From NCBI RefSeq assembly GCF_014218335.1, contig NZ_AP023367.1, forward strand, positions 1,117,501 through 1,181,500: a DNA stretch of 64,000 nucleotides, in the 5' to 3' direction. Of the stretch, positions 18,984 to 28,131 are shown one piece after another. This stretch comes from Anaerocolumna cellulosilytica (GTDB lineage Bacteria; Bacillota; Clostridia; Lachnospirales; Lachnospiraceae). A program made the position numbers and the translations under genes. Numbering within the stretch: the first letter of the stretch is position 1; every line of letters starts with the position of its first letter. The notes beneath the pieces are model-generated. The model ran no database searches and was not told where the DNA came from. It saw nothing but the letters and a program-made list of their open reading frames with translations.

Positions 18984-20096
18984 ATGGAGAATAAATCGGT
19001 TAAAATCTTGATTATTGGTCATACGGGTAAAATGGGAGGCGTGGAGACCTTTATTCGAAATACTACTTTATTTTCGGACAAAGAGAAGGTGCAGTTTGAC
19101 TTTTTAATCCATGGCTATAAAAAGTGCCTCTTTGCAGAGGAATTTAGTATTTTTTATAACAACACAAATCACATTTATTTTTTACCAAAGTACAAGTTAA
19201 ATCCAGTGAAGACCATTGCGGCACTATGGAAGTTTTATAAAGAGCATCATGATTATAAGTATATTCACATAGAGACAGGGGCAGCGACTGAATTACTTTA
19301 TTGTTTTCCTTATTATCTCTTTTACGGCATGAAACTAATTATCCATAGTCATAATGGCGGTAACAGTGAATCAAAACTGATGCAGAAAGCACTAATCCCC
19401 TTGGTGAATGTAATTGCAGACAAAAAACTTGCCTGTTCTGATGCGGCGGCTGTCTTTATGTTTGGTAAAGTGTCTGCTACTGAAGCAAAATTAATCTATA
19501 ACGGTATCGATGCGGATAAGTTTCGATATTCTGAAAAAAAGAGGAAAGATTGCCGGGAAAGTTTCAATATTGAAGAAACTGCATTGGTTGTTGGACACAT
19601 CGGAAGATTTTCAAAACAAAAGAATCATACGTATTTAATTGAAATATTTGAAGAGATTAACAAACGACAATCGAATGCTTTTTTATTGCTGACAGGAACA
19701 GGTGAATTAGAAGGAGATGTAAAAGAGATAGTGAAGAAATATCAATTGCAGTCAAAGGTTATATTTACAGGTTTACATGATGATACGTCAGATTTTTATA
19801 GTGCTATGGATGTTTTTGTTATGCCCTCTCTTTATGAAGGACTGCCTATAGTTGCTATTGAAGCCCAGGCTTCCGGGCTTCCCTGTGTCTTTTCTGATAA
19901 GATATCTGAACAGGTAAGACTTACGGAACAGACTGAAATGCTTGCCTTGGAGGAAGGGGTAAGTATATGGGCGGATAGAATCCTTTCTTTGTATGCTACG
20001 AATATAGACAGACATAAAGGTGTCAAGACAATTCTTAATAGGGGGTATGATATCCACGATACGGTCAGACAATTAGAACAAATATATCTTTCTTAG
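18984..20096 (+). CDS. Family 1/4 glycosyltransferase
   Basis: 370 residues of the GT-B fold. N-terminal GHTGKMGGVETFIRNT is the acceptor-domain glycine loop typical of GT4; the C-terminal part has VVGHIGRFSKQKNH, VIFTGLHDDTSDFYSAMDVFVMPSLYEGLPIVAIEAQASGLP with the E-x7-E donor-binding motif. It should transfer a hexose from a nucleotide donor to the growing repeat unit at the cytosolic face. The gene lies 38 bases after the HAD gene on the same strand. Confidence 0.85.
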   Translation: MENKSVKILIIGHTGKMGGVETFIRNTTLFSDKEKVQFDFLIHGYKKCLFAEEFSIFYNNTNHIYFLPKYKLNPVKTIAALWKFYKEHHDYKYIHIETGAATELLYCFPYYLFYGMKLIIHSHNGGNSESKLMQKALIPLVNVIADKKLACSDAAAVFMFGKVSATEAKLIYNGIDADKFRYSEKKRKDCRESFNIEETALVVGHIGRFSKQKNHTYLIEIFEEINKRQSNAFLLLTGTGELEGDVKEIVKKYQLQSKVIFTGLHDDTSDFYSAMDVFVMPSLYEGLPIVAIEAQASGLPCVFSDKISEQVRLTEQTEMLALEEGVSIWADRILSLYATNIDRHKGVKTILNRGYDIHDTVRQLEQIYLS

Positions 20097-20180
20097 AGAG
20101 GAGTAAAGAATCTTAAGTTTTTAAATTCTACACGGCGTACTTAATATTGCAAGAGTTAAGGTACATGGAGGTAGTGTACG

Positions 20181-21350
20181 ATGCTAAAAATAATTAGGGA
20201 TAGTATTATTCGAAAGCTTCCATTTCTATGCTATTTAGATGGCTTAATTCATTCCGGTAAAAGAAAAGGTTTCTCTAAAAAAAATCTGGAAAAAAAGGTA
20301 GAAAAGGCTTCTGACGGTGGAGGATATATCGGCTTTGATAAAAAATACATAACCGGGTATCTGAGCACCTTAAATCGTTTTATGTGGGCAGAACCGGAGC
20401 ATGCTGCAGTTGTTACAGCATTCCTGGAAGCAAAAATCGGAATTATAAAAGAAGCATTTGCTAAGGATTCTCTTAAAGAAGAGGATGTTATAGTTATCTG
20501 CCTTATAAAGAATGATATAAACCGAATAGCAGATTTTCTAGAACATTACAGAGCCATAGGGATCACACACTTTGCTTTTATAGATAATATGTCTTCTGAC
20601 GGAACAAGAGAATTTTTAATAGCGCAGGAAGATGTGAATGTGTATTATACAGAAGTTACGTATACCACACATAACCGGGAAGGCTGGATGAACAGAATCT
20701 ATGCTTATTTTGGTCAAAAGCATTGGTATTTGTGTGTGGATTCTGACGAATTGTTTGTTTATATGGATTGTGAAAATAACTGTATTCAGGATTTTATGAA
20801 GGACATAAAAAATAAGAGTATGAAACGGGTTAGAGCATTGATGCTTGATATGTATTCACCAAATGACCTGTTTGCCTTTGGGGACAAGAATAGGGATTCC
20901 ATGCGTGATTATAGGTACTTTGATAAAGAGGGATATGTACCTGTATCCAGCTACCGTTTGGATTTAATACATGGAGGACCTCGCACCAGAGTTTTTTCCA
21001 GGTATAATGAGGATTTTAACTGTACCTTAACAAAATATCCTCTATTCTTTTATACAGAAGGTGATTTTCAAGGCTGCTCCCATTATCAATTTCCTTATTC
21101 CCGTAACTGTAATACGCCTTGTTACTCCGTTTTATTGCATTATAAGTTCATGATTTCAGATATGACAAAATACAAGGAGAGAGTAATTGCCGGTAATTAC
21201 GCCAATGGAAGCTTGGAGTATAAGACGTATCTGGGGGCAATTCATGGAGAGAAGAAGGTTAATTTTATGTCTGAAATGACAGAAAAGTACTGTGGTTCTT
21301 CTACATTAAAAAAACATAGGCTGCTTGAAGAAGTCCTTAGCAGGGAATGA
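20181..21350 (+). CDS. GT2/GT92-like glycosyltransferase
   Basis: 389 residues. The central part shows VIVICLIKNDINRIADFLEHYRAIGITHFAFIDNMSSDGTREFL, then the metal-binding DSDELFVY (DxD) and a late LLHYKF motif, as in the Glyco_tranf_2_4/DUF23 (GT92) group. The N-terminal 90 residues are basic and not recognised. Probably one more sugar transferase of the repeat unit. Start ATG 20181 follows GGAGG at 20167-20171. Confidence 0.8.
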   Translation: MLKIIRDSIIRKLPFLCYLDGLIHSGKRKGFSKKNLEKKVEKASDGGGYIGFDKKYITGYLSTLNRFMWAEPEHAAVVTAFLEAKIGIIKEAFAKDSLKEEDVIVICLIKNDINRIADFLEHYRAIGITHFAFIDNMSSDGTREFLIAQEDVNVYYTEVTYTTHNREGWMNRIYAYFGQKHWYLCVDSDELFVYMDCENNCIQDFMKDIKNKSMKRVRALMLDMYSPNDLFAFGDKNRDSMRDYRYFDKEGYVPVSSYRLDLIHGGPRTRVFSRYNEDFNCTLTKYPLFFYTEGDFQGCSHYQFPYSRNCNTPCYSVLLHYKFMISDMTKYKERVIAGNYANGSLEYKTYLGAIHGEKKVNFMSEMTEKYCGSSTLKKHRLLEEVLSRE

Positions 21351-21418
21351 CGGAACTCTAATATTTTCACACCTTAATTTATTTGTTGATTCTGACTGAT
21401 TCCGTCACGTAAGACTTT

Positions 21419-21449
21419 TAGGGCTGTTCAAATTTTTGAATAGGCCCTA
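21419..21449 (+). repeat. Inverted repeat after the GT92-like gene
   Basis: TAGGGC (21419-21424) and GCCCTA (21444-21449) frame inner complementary bases (TTCAAA/TTTGAA). Flanking T and A runs extend the stem. No T-run follows on the + strand, so termination is doubtful. Confidence 0.45.
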
Positions 21450-21514
21450 AAAAATTGAAAGGCACAGGTATTAGTTAAAAAGACAAAAGACGTTTTTAAA
21501 CATCTTGATCTTTA

Positions 21515-21534
21515 TGTGTACTATAAAGTACACA
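21515..21534 (+). promoter_or_regulatory. Perfect palindrome just before a ribosome site
   Basis: TGTGTACT (21515-21522) and AGTACACA (21527-21534) with a 4-base centre, directly before GATGGGAG, the ribosome site of the next gene. It could be an operator or an mRNA hairpin controlling translation. Confidence 0.5.
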
Positions 21535-21547
21535 GATGGGAGTTAAT

Positions 21548-22807
21548 ATGACAAATACAACCTTAAGAATACGAGTACCCCAATACAGTATATATGAGTG
21601 TGTTGTAATATTGTTTCTTTTGGCAATTCCGTTACAGCCTTTGTTTACCAGATATGGCTATTATGCCGTCGGTGGATTGTGTATGGTACTCTTTGTCTGG
21701 GGTATTAAAAGATTTCGGTTTATTCAGTTTGAAGTTTATTATGCTCTCTTTCTCACCTACTCCATTCTATCCGTTTATCGTTCTCCTAACGGTTCATTTG
21801 CCATGATTCGGGCAATGCTTATTAGTTTTTGCTTTGCCGTTTGTGCGATGAAGTTATTATACGGAGTGATGGGGAGTGTTGATAAAACGGTAGATTTTGT
21901 GAGTTACTGGATGATAAAGGGCTCTGTATTCATCACTATATTTTGTATACTATATGAACGTCCGTTTCACATCGGTGGGAGTAGATTAGGAACAACTGTT
22001 TTTGCAAGTTATGGTTCCAGAATGTTTCTAACATATGCTCTAACTCTTAGTATGTTATTTCTGTTACAAAAAATAATGACCGGTAAAGCGGTGAGATGGA
22101 ATTACCTGGAGGTACTTATAGTTTTTTCAGGAATGGCTTTATCCGGCACAAGAAAATTACTTCTTATTTTTGCAATATTTGTGGTGGTTTATTATTGGAT
22201 TGAGAATAGAAAAAGGGCTCTAAAGATAATGAAATTTTTAGCTTTAGGAGGCTTTTCTATATTCGTTTTATACTATCTATTTACCAATGTAACTTTTTTA
22301 TATAACAGTTTTTGGGTAAGGTTTCAAATGCTTTTTGATTTTTTAGAAACCGGACAGGGAGATTCTTCTGCCAGTGTACGGTTTCAAATGATTAAGGATG
22401 CTTTTCAGACCTTTATGTCTAATAAACTTTTCGGGGTTGGTACCGATGGTTTTAAAGCTTTGTTCGCCTATGAAGGAGTACGTTTATACTCACATAATAA
22501 TTTTGTTGAATTGTTATGTAATTTAGGTCTTACGGGTTTTCTGTTATTTTATATACCCTACTTTACAACGATTGGTAAATTAGCAAAAAGGATAAGCTTA
22601 AAAACAAAATATGGAAGTTTCTTTTTAGCAGCCTTACTGAGTATTTTAGTATCTGAATTTTTTACCATTACCTATTATCAGGTACCTTTTCTACTGTTTT
22701 ATGAACTGGCAGCATTATATGCAAAACATGGGGCAGAGTCTTATCAGATAGAGACAGCTTATCCTAAACAGACTGTAAAACATTCGGAGGAATCCTGCTA
22801 TGAGTGA
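21548..22807 (+). CDS. Second O-antigen polymerase/ligase family protein (Wzy-like)
   Basis: 419 residues, about ten membrane helices. The external loop near residues 260-320 holds SVRFQMIKDAFQTFMSNKLFGVGTDGF and YSHNNFVELLCNLGLTGFLLFY, the Wzy_C pattern (the H-N-x-F-V/L-E motif is diagnostic). Outside the membrane it should polymerise or ligate repeat units. The frame opens at ATG 21536, but GGGAG at 21538-21542 lies inside it, so ATG 21548 is the start. It overlaps the flippase gene by 8 bases. Confidence 0.8.
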   Translation: MTNTTLRIRVPQYSIYECVVILFLLAIPLQPLFTRYGYYAVGGLCMVLFVWGIKRFRFIQFEVYYALFLTYSILSVYRSPNGSFAMIRAMLISFCFAVCAMKLLYGVMGSVDKTVDFVSYWMIKGSVFITIFCILYERPFHIGGSRLGTTVFASYGSRMFLTYALTLSMLFLLQKIMTGKAVRWNYLEVLIVFSGMALSGTRKLLLIFAIFVVVYYWIENRKRALKIMKFLALGGFSIFVLYYLFTNVTFLYNSFWVRFQMLFDFLETGQGDSSASVRFQMIKDAFQTFMSNKLFGVGTDGFKALFAYEGVRLYSHNNFVELLCNLGLTGFLLFYIPYFTTIGKLAKRISLKTKYGSFFLAALLSILVSEFFTITYYQVPFLLFYELAALYAKHGAESYQIETAYPKQTVKHSEESCYE

Positions 22808-24233
22808 GGATAAGCGAAATCAAAAACTAATCAAGAATACGGCAATTCTTAGTGTGGGAACTATTTGTACCAAAGGTTTGATGTTTTTGATGACACCGTT
22901 GTTCACACGCTGGTTGTCGCAGGAGGGATATGGAACCTTTGATTTGTTATTAACCTATGTTACCTTACTGATGCCTCTGTTTACTTTGGACAGTAACGAA
23001 GCTGTATTTCGATTTCTTCTGGATACGGATGAGGATAAAAAACGGAAAAAGATTATTAGCACAGCCTCTTTCCTTAACCTGACAGGACTTTTAATTTCTT
23101 TCATTGCAATATCAGTTATAGCATTATTAAGGACAGAAATACGGGGCATACTGATTTATTTTTATATCTTACTGGTGGCTGAAACATTCTATACTATAAC
23201 CACAAGAATTGTGAGGGGTATTAAGAAAATACCCATATATGCTATATGCAGCCTGCTTTTTGTTATTGCTATGGCCGTGTCCTCTTTTATATTGATACAA
23301 ATATTGCAAATGGGACTACAAGGGATAATATTAGGGTACACAATCGGTTATGTTTTTTGTACGGTGATAATGCTTGTTGTATCAAGAGCTTATGCGTATA
23401 TTTCAATTTCAGGATTTGATTTTTCTTTACTAAAGGATATGTTACGTTATAGTATTCCTCTTCTGCCGGCTGAAATCTCCTGGTGGATTGTTAATGTATC
23501 GGGCAGAACCATTATCAGTATCTTTTTAGGCACTTCATATAATGCAATTTATGCTGTAGCCAATAAATTTCCTAATTTATGCCAGACTCTGTTCAGTGTC
23601 TTTCACCTGTCATGGCAGGAGAATGTTGTAGAGACCTTTCAGGACCAGGACAGGGATGTATATTACAGTTATATATTCAATGGAATTATTACAATATTAA
23701 GCTCCATATGTATGGTTATAATAAGTATGAATTTTTTGATATATGAAAAACTGTTTCAGCAGGAATATTTTACAGGATACTATATAACACCGTTATTGGT
23801 GGCTTCCGTCTTATTTTCCATGCTGTCCCAGTTTTTAGGCAGTATTTACTTGGCACAATTCAATACAAAAAAATCCGGTGGTTCAGCAGCAGTGGCAGCA
23901 GTTGTAAATATTATTATACATCTGGCACTTATAAAGGGGATTGGATTATATGCCGCCGCAATTTCCACGGCAGTCTCTTATTTTTCTTTATTTCTGGTAA
24001 GGTACTTTGATGTAGTGAAAAAGGTGAGGCTGGTCATCTGCAATAAGACAAAGATTTGTCTTATCCTTTTAGTGTACTTTGTAGCGGCAAATTATATATA
24101 TATAAGCTGGTTTAACTGGATAAATGTATTGGTAGCTGTAATAATATTTTTCCTTATTAATAAGGAGATTGTAACAACGTACTGGACAAAAAAGTATAAG
24201 TTAAAAAAACTAAAATTCAATTTATATAGATAG
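22800..24233 (+). CDS. wzx: Oligosaccharide flippase (Wzx/MATE-like)
   Basis: 477 residues with 12-14 membrane helices and the N-terminal pattern LIKNTAILSVGTICTKGLMFLMTPLFTRWLSQEGYGTFDL, typical of polysaccharide exporters (Wzx/RfbX, MVF superfamily). It flips undecaprenyl-linked repeat units across the membrane for the Wzy-like protein encoded upstream; the reading frames overlap (ATG 22800, previous stop 22807). It ends the + strand glycan locus, followed by a convergent gene. Confidence 0.88.
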   Translation: MSEDKRNQKLIKNTAILSVGTICTKGLMFLMTPLFTRWLSQEGYGTFDLLLTYVTLLMPLFTLDSNEAVFRFLLDTDEDKKRKKIISTASFLNLTGLLISFIAISVIALLRTEIRGILIYFYILLVAETFYTITTRIVRGIKKIPIYAICSLLFVIAMAVSSFILIQILQMGLQGIILGYTIGYVFCTVIMLVVSRAYAYISISGFDFSLLKDMLRYSIPLLPAEISWWIVNVSGRTIISIFLGTSYNAIYAVANKFPNLCQTLFSVFHLSWQENVVETFQDQDRDVYYSYIFNGIITILSSICMVIISMNFLIYEKLFQQEYFTGYYITPLLVASVLFSMLSQFLGSIYLAQFNTKKSGGSAAVAAVVNIIIHLALIKGIGLYAAAISTAVSYFSLFLVRYFDVVKKVRLVICNKTKICLILLVYFVAANYIYISWFNWINVLVAVIIFFLINKEIVTTYWTKKYKLKKLKFNLYR

Positions 24234-24366
24234 AAGGTTTCGAACAGAAAAATCTGTATGTAAGGATAAATAATGATTGGCAATCGTAGACATTATGGAT
24301 TACATAAACTTTAAAACAGGGACGTTTTTTATTAAATTATTTTAGTTATGAGCTAGGAGCGGCTAA

Positions 24367-26001
24367 TTATAGACTTCCTTTAAAATGAATCATTGTGGAA
24401 GCCTCTAAACCGCATTGGATGATACCCTTTCCATCAGCCATAGCTATTCCTGCGTACTTAAATAATTTGCCGTCTATATCACGAAAGGCAGTTTTTTGGT
24501 TTACTTCAATGGAAGAGGTATGCAGAAGCTGTGAGAACTCATAAGTTTGGCTGCCTGCTTCCGTACTACATTGAAATCCAATAATGTCTTTATTATTACT
24601 TAAAAAAACAACCCCATTCTCGTCAAATAGGTGTATTTCCGTTAGGCCGCTTTTAAATTGAATGTCCATTAAATCTTCATAGGTTAAAGGTTTTTTTGCA
24701 TGTAGACTAGCAATTTGGTGACAGACGGAGAGCATTTGATTTCCTATGACGTAATCGTATTTTTTCATAATTTCATCCAGATTTAATGAAACCTTTAATA
24801 ACTCGTTTGTACTTTTTTGATTTAATTTAGCATCTTCTAACTGTGTTTCAAGTACACTGGCTATTTCCTGAACGGAAGCAGTTCCGATATGTCCTTTTTC
24901 TGCGGCGGTGGCTGTGCTTTGCGATATGGTGTCTGTGGCATTTGATTGTTCATTCACATCAATAGATATTTTTTCGATTAAAGTTACAGTATCCGTTAGA
25001 GTATTCATCATGTTTTTAAAGTTATCGCCGGTGGAGGCAGCCAGTTCCACACTCAGGTCAGCATCCAGGCGAACCTGCTTCATTGCCGCAACAGCATCTG
25101 CTATCTCCTGCCAGACCATCTGGATTAATTCATTGATTTCATCGGTTGCCGTTTTAGATTCCTCGGCCAGCTTACGAACTTCATCAGCAACGACAGCGAA
25201 GCCTTTCCCATGCTCTCCTGCCCTTGCAGATTCGATTGCCGCATTTAAGGCAAGAAGGTTGGTTTGCTGTGAGATAGAGGCTATAGTATCCGTAATGGTA
25301 CCAATTTGCTTTGAGGTTTGCTCAAGTTCAATCATTCTTTCATAGGATGCTGTAATATTTTCCTTCATTTGCTGCATGGAAGAAGTAACCCTTTCCATAG
25401 CTTCACTTCCCTTTACGGCATTCCGATTGGTTTTCTGTATACTTTTAACGGCTGCGGAGCTTAAGGTAGTAATATTCATACTGCTGTCAGCTAATTGAAT
25501 GGTGGTACCGGCTATGTCATTTAACATACCGGAGCTTTCTTCAAAGAATTGTTTGATTTCATTTAAACTGTAATTGAGATGTCCCATGCCGTCAGCAGTT
25601 CTGCCGGAAGCAGAATTGATAATATCCGCGGACATCTTAATGGATACGGCGGAGTTTAATAATTCATGAACCCAATTATTAAACATACATCTTAGAGCCT
25701 CAAATTCCTCCTGTACTAATTGAAACTCTCCTCGATTTGATGTTCCATGAAAACCTACTGTAAAATTACCTTCATTAAACTGAGACAATATATACCTAAT
25801 CTCTTGCATAAATTTTACAATTTTTTGGTTTCCGAAGAAATTAATAAGACAAACAGTAATACTGGATAGGAGGATAAATGCCAAGAAAGCTTTTGTCTCA
25901 TTTAGTGTACCTCTATTTGTCATACGAGATACGCTGTAATAGATAAGAGTGTTTGTAACAATCAATAATAATACTTGCAGGAAATCCAGTCTTTTTTTCA
26001 T
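24367..26001 (-). CDS. Methyl-accepting chemotaxis protein with a C-terminal sensor domain
   Basis: 544 residues. Two close membrane helices at the N-terminus (about 10-27 and 38-56) have almost no external loop between them. A signalling domain follows, with the hairpin tip [42 protein letters not shown]. After that, residues about 400-540 form a separate domain ([24 protein letters not shown]) like a single Cache/PAS-type sensor. Usual receptors sense outside the cell at the N-terminus; this layout implies cytosolic sensing. Ligand unknown. No che genes are nearby. Confidence 0.9.
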   Translation of the reverse strand: MKKRLDFLQVLLLIVTNTLIYYSVSRMTNRGTLNETKAFLAFILLSSITVCLINFFGNQKIVKFMQEIRYILSQFNEGNFTVGFHGTSNRGEFQLVQEEFEALRCMFNNWVHELLNSAVSIKMSADIINSASGRTADGMGHLNYSLNEIKQFFEESSGMLNDIAGTTIQLADSSMNITTLSSAAVKSIQKTNRNAVKGSEAMERVTSSMQQMKENITASYERMIELEQTSKQIGTITDTIASISQQTNLLALNAAIESARAGEHGKGFAVVADEVRKLAEESKTATDEINELIQMVWQEIADAVAAMKQVRLDADLSVELAASTGDNFKNMMNTLTDTVTLIEKISIDVNEQSNATDTISQSTATAAEKGHIGTASVQEIASVLETQLEDAKLNQKSTNELLKVSLNLDEIMKKYDYVIGNQMLSVCHQIASLHAKKPLTYEDLMDIQFKSGLTEIHLFDENGVVFLSNNKDIIGFQCSTEAGSQTYEFSQLLHTSSIEVNQKTAFRDIDGKLFKYAGIAMADGKGIIQCGLEASTMIHFKGSL

Positions 26002-26067
26002 AAAATGCCCTTTCCCATACCTGCATATATTTTAAACGCAGGCACAAATTTTCTCTTTTGATATAAA

Positions 26068-26105
26068 AAAGACGTCAAAACAAGGCTAATTGTCTCAACG
26101 TCTTT
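26068..26105 (-). terminator. Hairpin with U-run in the leader of the chemoreceptor gene
   Basis: On the minus strand AAAGACGT and ACGTCTTT form an 8-bp stem around 22 bases and are followed by TTT (A-run at 26065-26067). It lies about 65 bases upstream of the receptor start, so it may attenuate that transcript or end one from further upstream. Confidence 0.5.
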
Positions 26106-26476
26106 ATTGAATAAAATACATATGTAATTAAAAAATATCTAGATTTTATAATTTACTATATTACCACAATCTCAAAAGAAAAACCAGTACTAATTGTAAG
26201 GCTTTAAGAAATAGTATCTGTAGGTATTAGTCAGTTTATGATTTAATAAGTATGGTGGTATGATTTCTTCCGGTTTTCTACGTATTTGTTAAAAAAGTGT
26301 TCTTAAAATGTGAAAAAATGTATCTTTTTAACAAAGCCTGTAAGAGGTAACATGGTATTACACAAAGTAGTCCTGCAGGCATTCTTTGTTAAATTTGGGT
26401 ATTATAATTCTGACTAGTTCCTTCACAAATTAGCCATGAAGTAATTATCTATACTATAATCTTTGAGGAGGAAGTA

Positions 26477-26638
26477 TTGGAAAAAAGAAGTAGAGAGCTT
26501 ATCAAACATAATGTAAAGGAGTTTTAAAAAAGCGGAGGAAGGAGATATGGTAACACTGTAATAGACTTTCTAAGATCCATGGAAAGTAATGAAATAAATA
26601 TTATGAGATTAGTAACTTGTACTACACTTTTATTTTAA
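26477..26638 (+). pseudogene. Small ORF interrupted by a stop codon
   Basis: TTG 26477 lies behind a strong site (GAGGAGGAAG). The reading is 16 residues, MEKRSRELIKHNVKEF, then TAA at 26525, then in the same frame a further 36 residues (RRYGNTVIDFLRSMESNEIN and on) to TAA 26636-26638. The charged helical character on both sides of the stop suggests one former protein of about 53 residues. Family not recognised. Confidence 0.4.
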
Positions 26639-26648
26639 TAATGTAAAA

Positions 26649-26711
26649 ACATCCAAAAATAATGACATCCAAAAATAAAGACATCCAAAATAAACATCCA
26701 GTAAAAAAAAT
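26649..26711 (+). repeat. Four tandem ACATCC-led short repeats
   Basis: ACATCC begins at 26649, 26665, 26681 and 26694; the first two units are 16 bases (ACATCCAAAAATAATG and a one-base variant), the later ones shorten and decay. Too short and too regular for CRISPR. Confidence 0.75.
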
Positions 26712-26728
26712 ATATAAAATGATTGTCT

Positions 26729-26770
26729 GAAAATCTCCTCTTTCTGCTGTTAGGTATGGGGGAGATTTTC
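26729..26770 (+). terminator. Long-stem hairpin
   Basis: GAAAATCTCC (26729-26738) and GGAGATTTTC (26761-26770) match perfectly over 10 bp with a 22-base loop. The 3' arm itself contains TTTT, but no longer U-run follows. Possible bidirectional terminator left of the defence cassette. Confidence 0.45.
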
Positions 26771-27039
26771 TCAATGAGTTACGACAGATAGTTTTCTCAA
26801 TTAAAAATTACCAAGAAGAGTCTTCTCATAGTAGAATTAAAAGAAATTCTTGTATGTACTAAAATTTCTATTGCTTTTCTAAAGGTTATATTCTAAAATA
26901 ATTTTATGGGAATAATTTACTTAATACATAGTTAAAAGCCTGTTGAAGAAAGTTACTGACATAAGACACAGTGATGAATACATCTAGTATAAAATAAAAA
27001 GTCAATTTCGCGTGCATTAAGAGCTAAGGGGGGAGAAGC

Positions 27040-27654
27040 TTGGGGTACATAGAAAAACTTGTGAATGGGTTTGTTAATTCCAGCATAAAAAATAGTTGGG
27101 GCAGTTATAAGGGGAGTAAAGATATTACCTCTCATGAAAAAGATTATGTAGTCAAAATGCTTGATTTTATTGAAAAAGATAGTATCCGTTTTAGAACCAG
27201 TAATCTTTTAAAATGGTATATTGATAAAGCTGAAAGCAGTAAAAGAATGTACTATATATTTAACATTACAGCTTTGATATCCAATGCAGCCATACCCATA
27301 CTGGCACTTTCTAATAACAACGGTGAAGCCAAGATTTTTGTAAGTATTCTTGCTGCAATTGCCGGGGTTTCTTTATCTATAAATAATCTGGGGCATTATA
27401 AGGAGAACTGGACGAACTACCGGAAGTGTGCAGAGGGAATAAAACAGGCAGTTTCTGTCTATAGCATAAAAAAAGAAACCTATCTTACTCTTAATAAAGG
27501 TAAGAATGATTTAACGCCTGCCAATGAAAAGTACATAGTAAAATTAGAGCAAGAGCTTCTAACAGAAATTGATATGATTGTATCTTTAGAAGGAAAACGC
27601 TGGTTTGAAATCCATTCCAAGCAAGAGGAGGAAATGGACGCCAGTCAGCAATAA
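27040..27654 (+). CDS. SLATT-family (DUF4231-like) membrane protein, RADAR accessory
   Basis: 204 residues. Two adjacent membrane helices (about 74-94 and 102-118) sit inside an otherwise helical protein; the downstream NWTNYRKCAEGIKQAVSVYSIKK segment is the conserved SLATT/DUF4231 helix. SLATT proteins are predicted pore-forming effectors tied to nucleotide-signal conflict systems, and a subset of known RADAR loci carry one. RdrA and RdrB follow in the same orientation. TTG 27040 is preceded by AAGGGGGGAG. A weak TATAAA box at 26988 may serve it; the following gene has its own promoter. Confidence 0.8.
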   Translation: MGYIEKLVNGFVNSSIKNSWGSYKGSKDITSHEKDYVVKMLDFIEKDSIRFRTSNLLKWYIDKAESSKRMYYIFNITALISNAAIPILALSNNNGEAKIFVSILAAIAGVSLSINNLGHYKENWTNYRKCAEGIKQAVSVYSIKKETYLTLNKGKNDLTPANEKYIVKLEQELLTEIDMIVSLEGKRWFEIHSKQEEEMDASQQ

Positions 27655-28131
27655 AGCTTGCTTGCCTGTTTTAGGAGGTGAATACAAAAATATATGTAAT
27701 TCTACAACTGAAACCATAAGTTAATGCATCAATCAACATCTGCCATTTACCGAAAACAGGAAAAGCCCGGCTAAAATATAAAAAATAGAACAAAAACCTG
27801 GGGACAAATTATAATAAGAATAAGTTATCAGAAAAAAGGAATAATTACACACAGAGAGTAGATTGAAAGAAAACAATTTTAACTATCAAAGTAAATCTGC
27901 TAAAGCGGGCATAGGTATAAAGTCAACTAACTTTGGTGTAAAAAAGGATAAGCGGTTTGTTATTATCCTGACATTCTTTCACAATTGTATCATATAATAA
28001 TTCTGAGATGTTCTGCAATCCTTGTTTTGGATGCCACTCATTTCGGGCACGCATTGCAATATATTTACAATTGTGCTACAATAAAAATAACTTGTCCCTT
28101 TAAAGGTAAGGTGTCAGAAAGGTTGATGCAT
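27655..28131 (+). other. Gap between SLATT gene and the rdr operon
   Basis: 477 bases holding an orphan AGGAGGTGA site near 27673 with no usable ORF behind it, a 7-bp hairpin (AGGATAA/TTATCCT, 27945-27969) and the promoter at 28054-28082. The long frame through 27985-28131 precedes the promoter and has no ribosome site, so I do not count it as coding. Confidence 0.5.
28054..28082 (+). promoter_or_regulatory. SigA promoter of the small ORF-rdrA-rdrB operon
   Basis: TTGCAA (28054-28059) and TACAAT (28077-28082), 17 bases apart. Transcription would start near 28089, giving a leader of about 43 bases to the small basic ORF. Confidence 0.7.

Larger units (their letters stand above)
26002..27039 (+). 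other. Long accessory gap with decayed sequence
   Basis: About 1 kb between the chemoreceptor and the SLATT gene. It holds the leader hairpin at 26068, a broken small ORF at 26477-26638, a short tandem repeat at 26649-26711 and a long-stem hairpin at 26729-26770. The rest is AT-rich and shows nothing I can name. It looks like eroded mobile or accessory DNA at the left edge of the RADAR cassette. Confidence 0.5.

Noticed and set aside
21419-21449. Inverted repeat as a terminator of the GT92-like gene
   Set aside because: The stem is followed by A residues, not T, on the + strand; kept only as a repeat.
24908-25345. Plus-strand 145-residue ORF
   Set aside because: Antisense shadow of the chemoreceptor signalling domain; serine/alanine-rich composition is typical of such shadows.
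26002-26300. c-di-GMP riboswitch before the chemoreceptor gene
   Set aside because: Such riboswitches often precede chemoreceptors in Clostridia, but the conserved core and the tetraloop-receptor sequences are absent here.
26649-26711. Tandem repeat as a small CRISPR array
   Set aside because: Units are 13-16 bases with no spacers, and no cas genes are nearby.
27985-28131. N-terminal extension of the small basic ORF
   Set aside because: The extension crosses the promoter at 28054-28082 and has no ribosome site, while one stands before 28126/28132.
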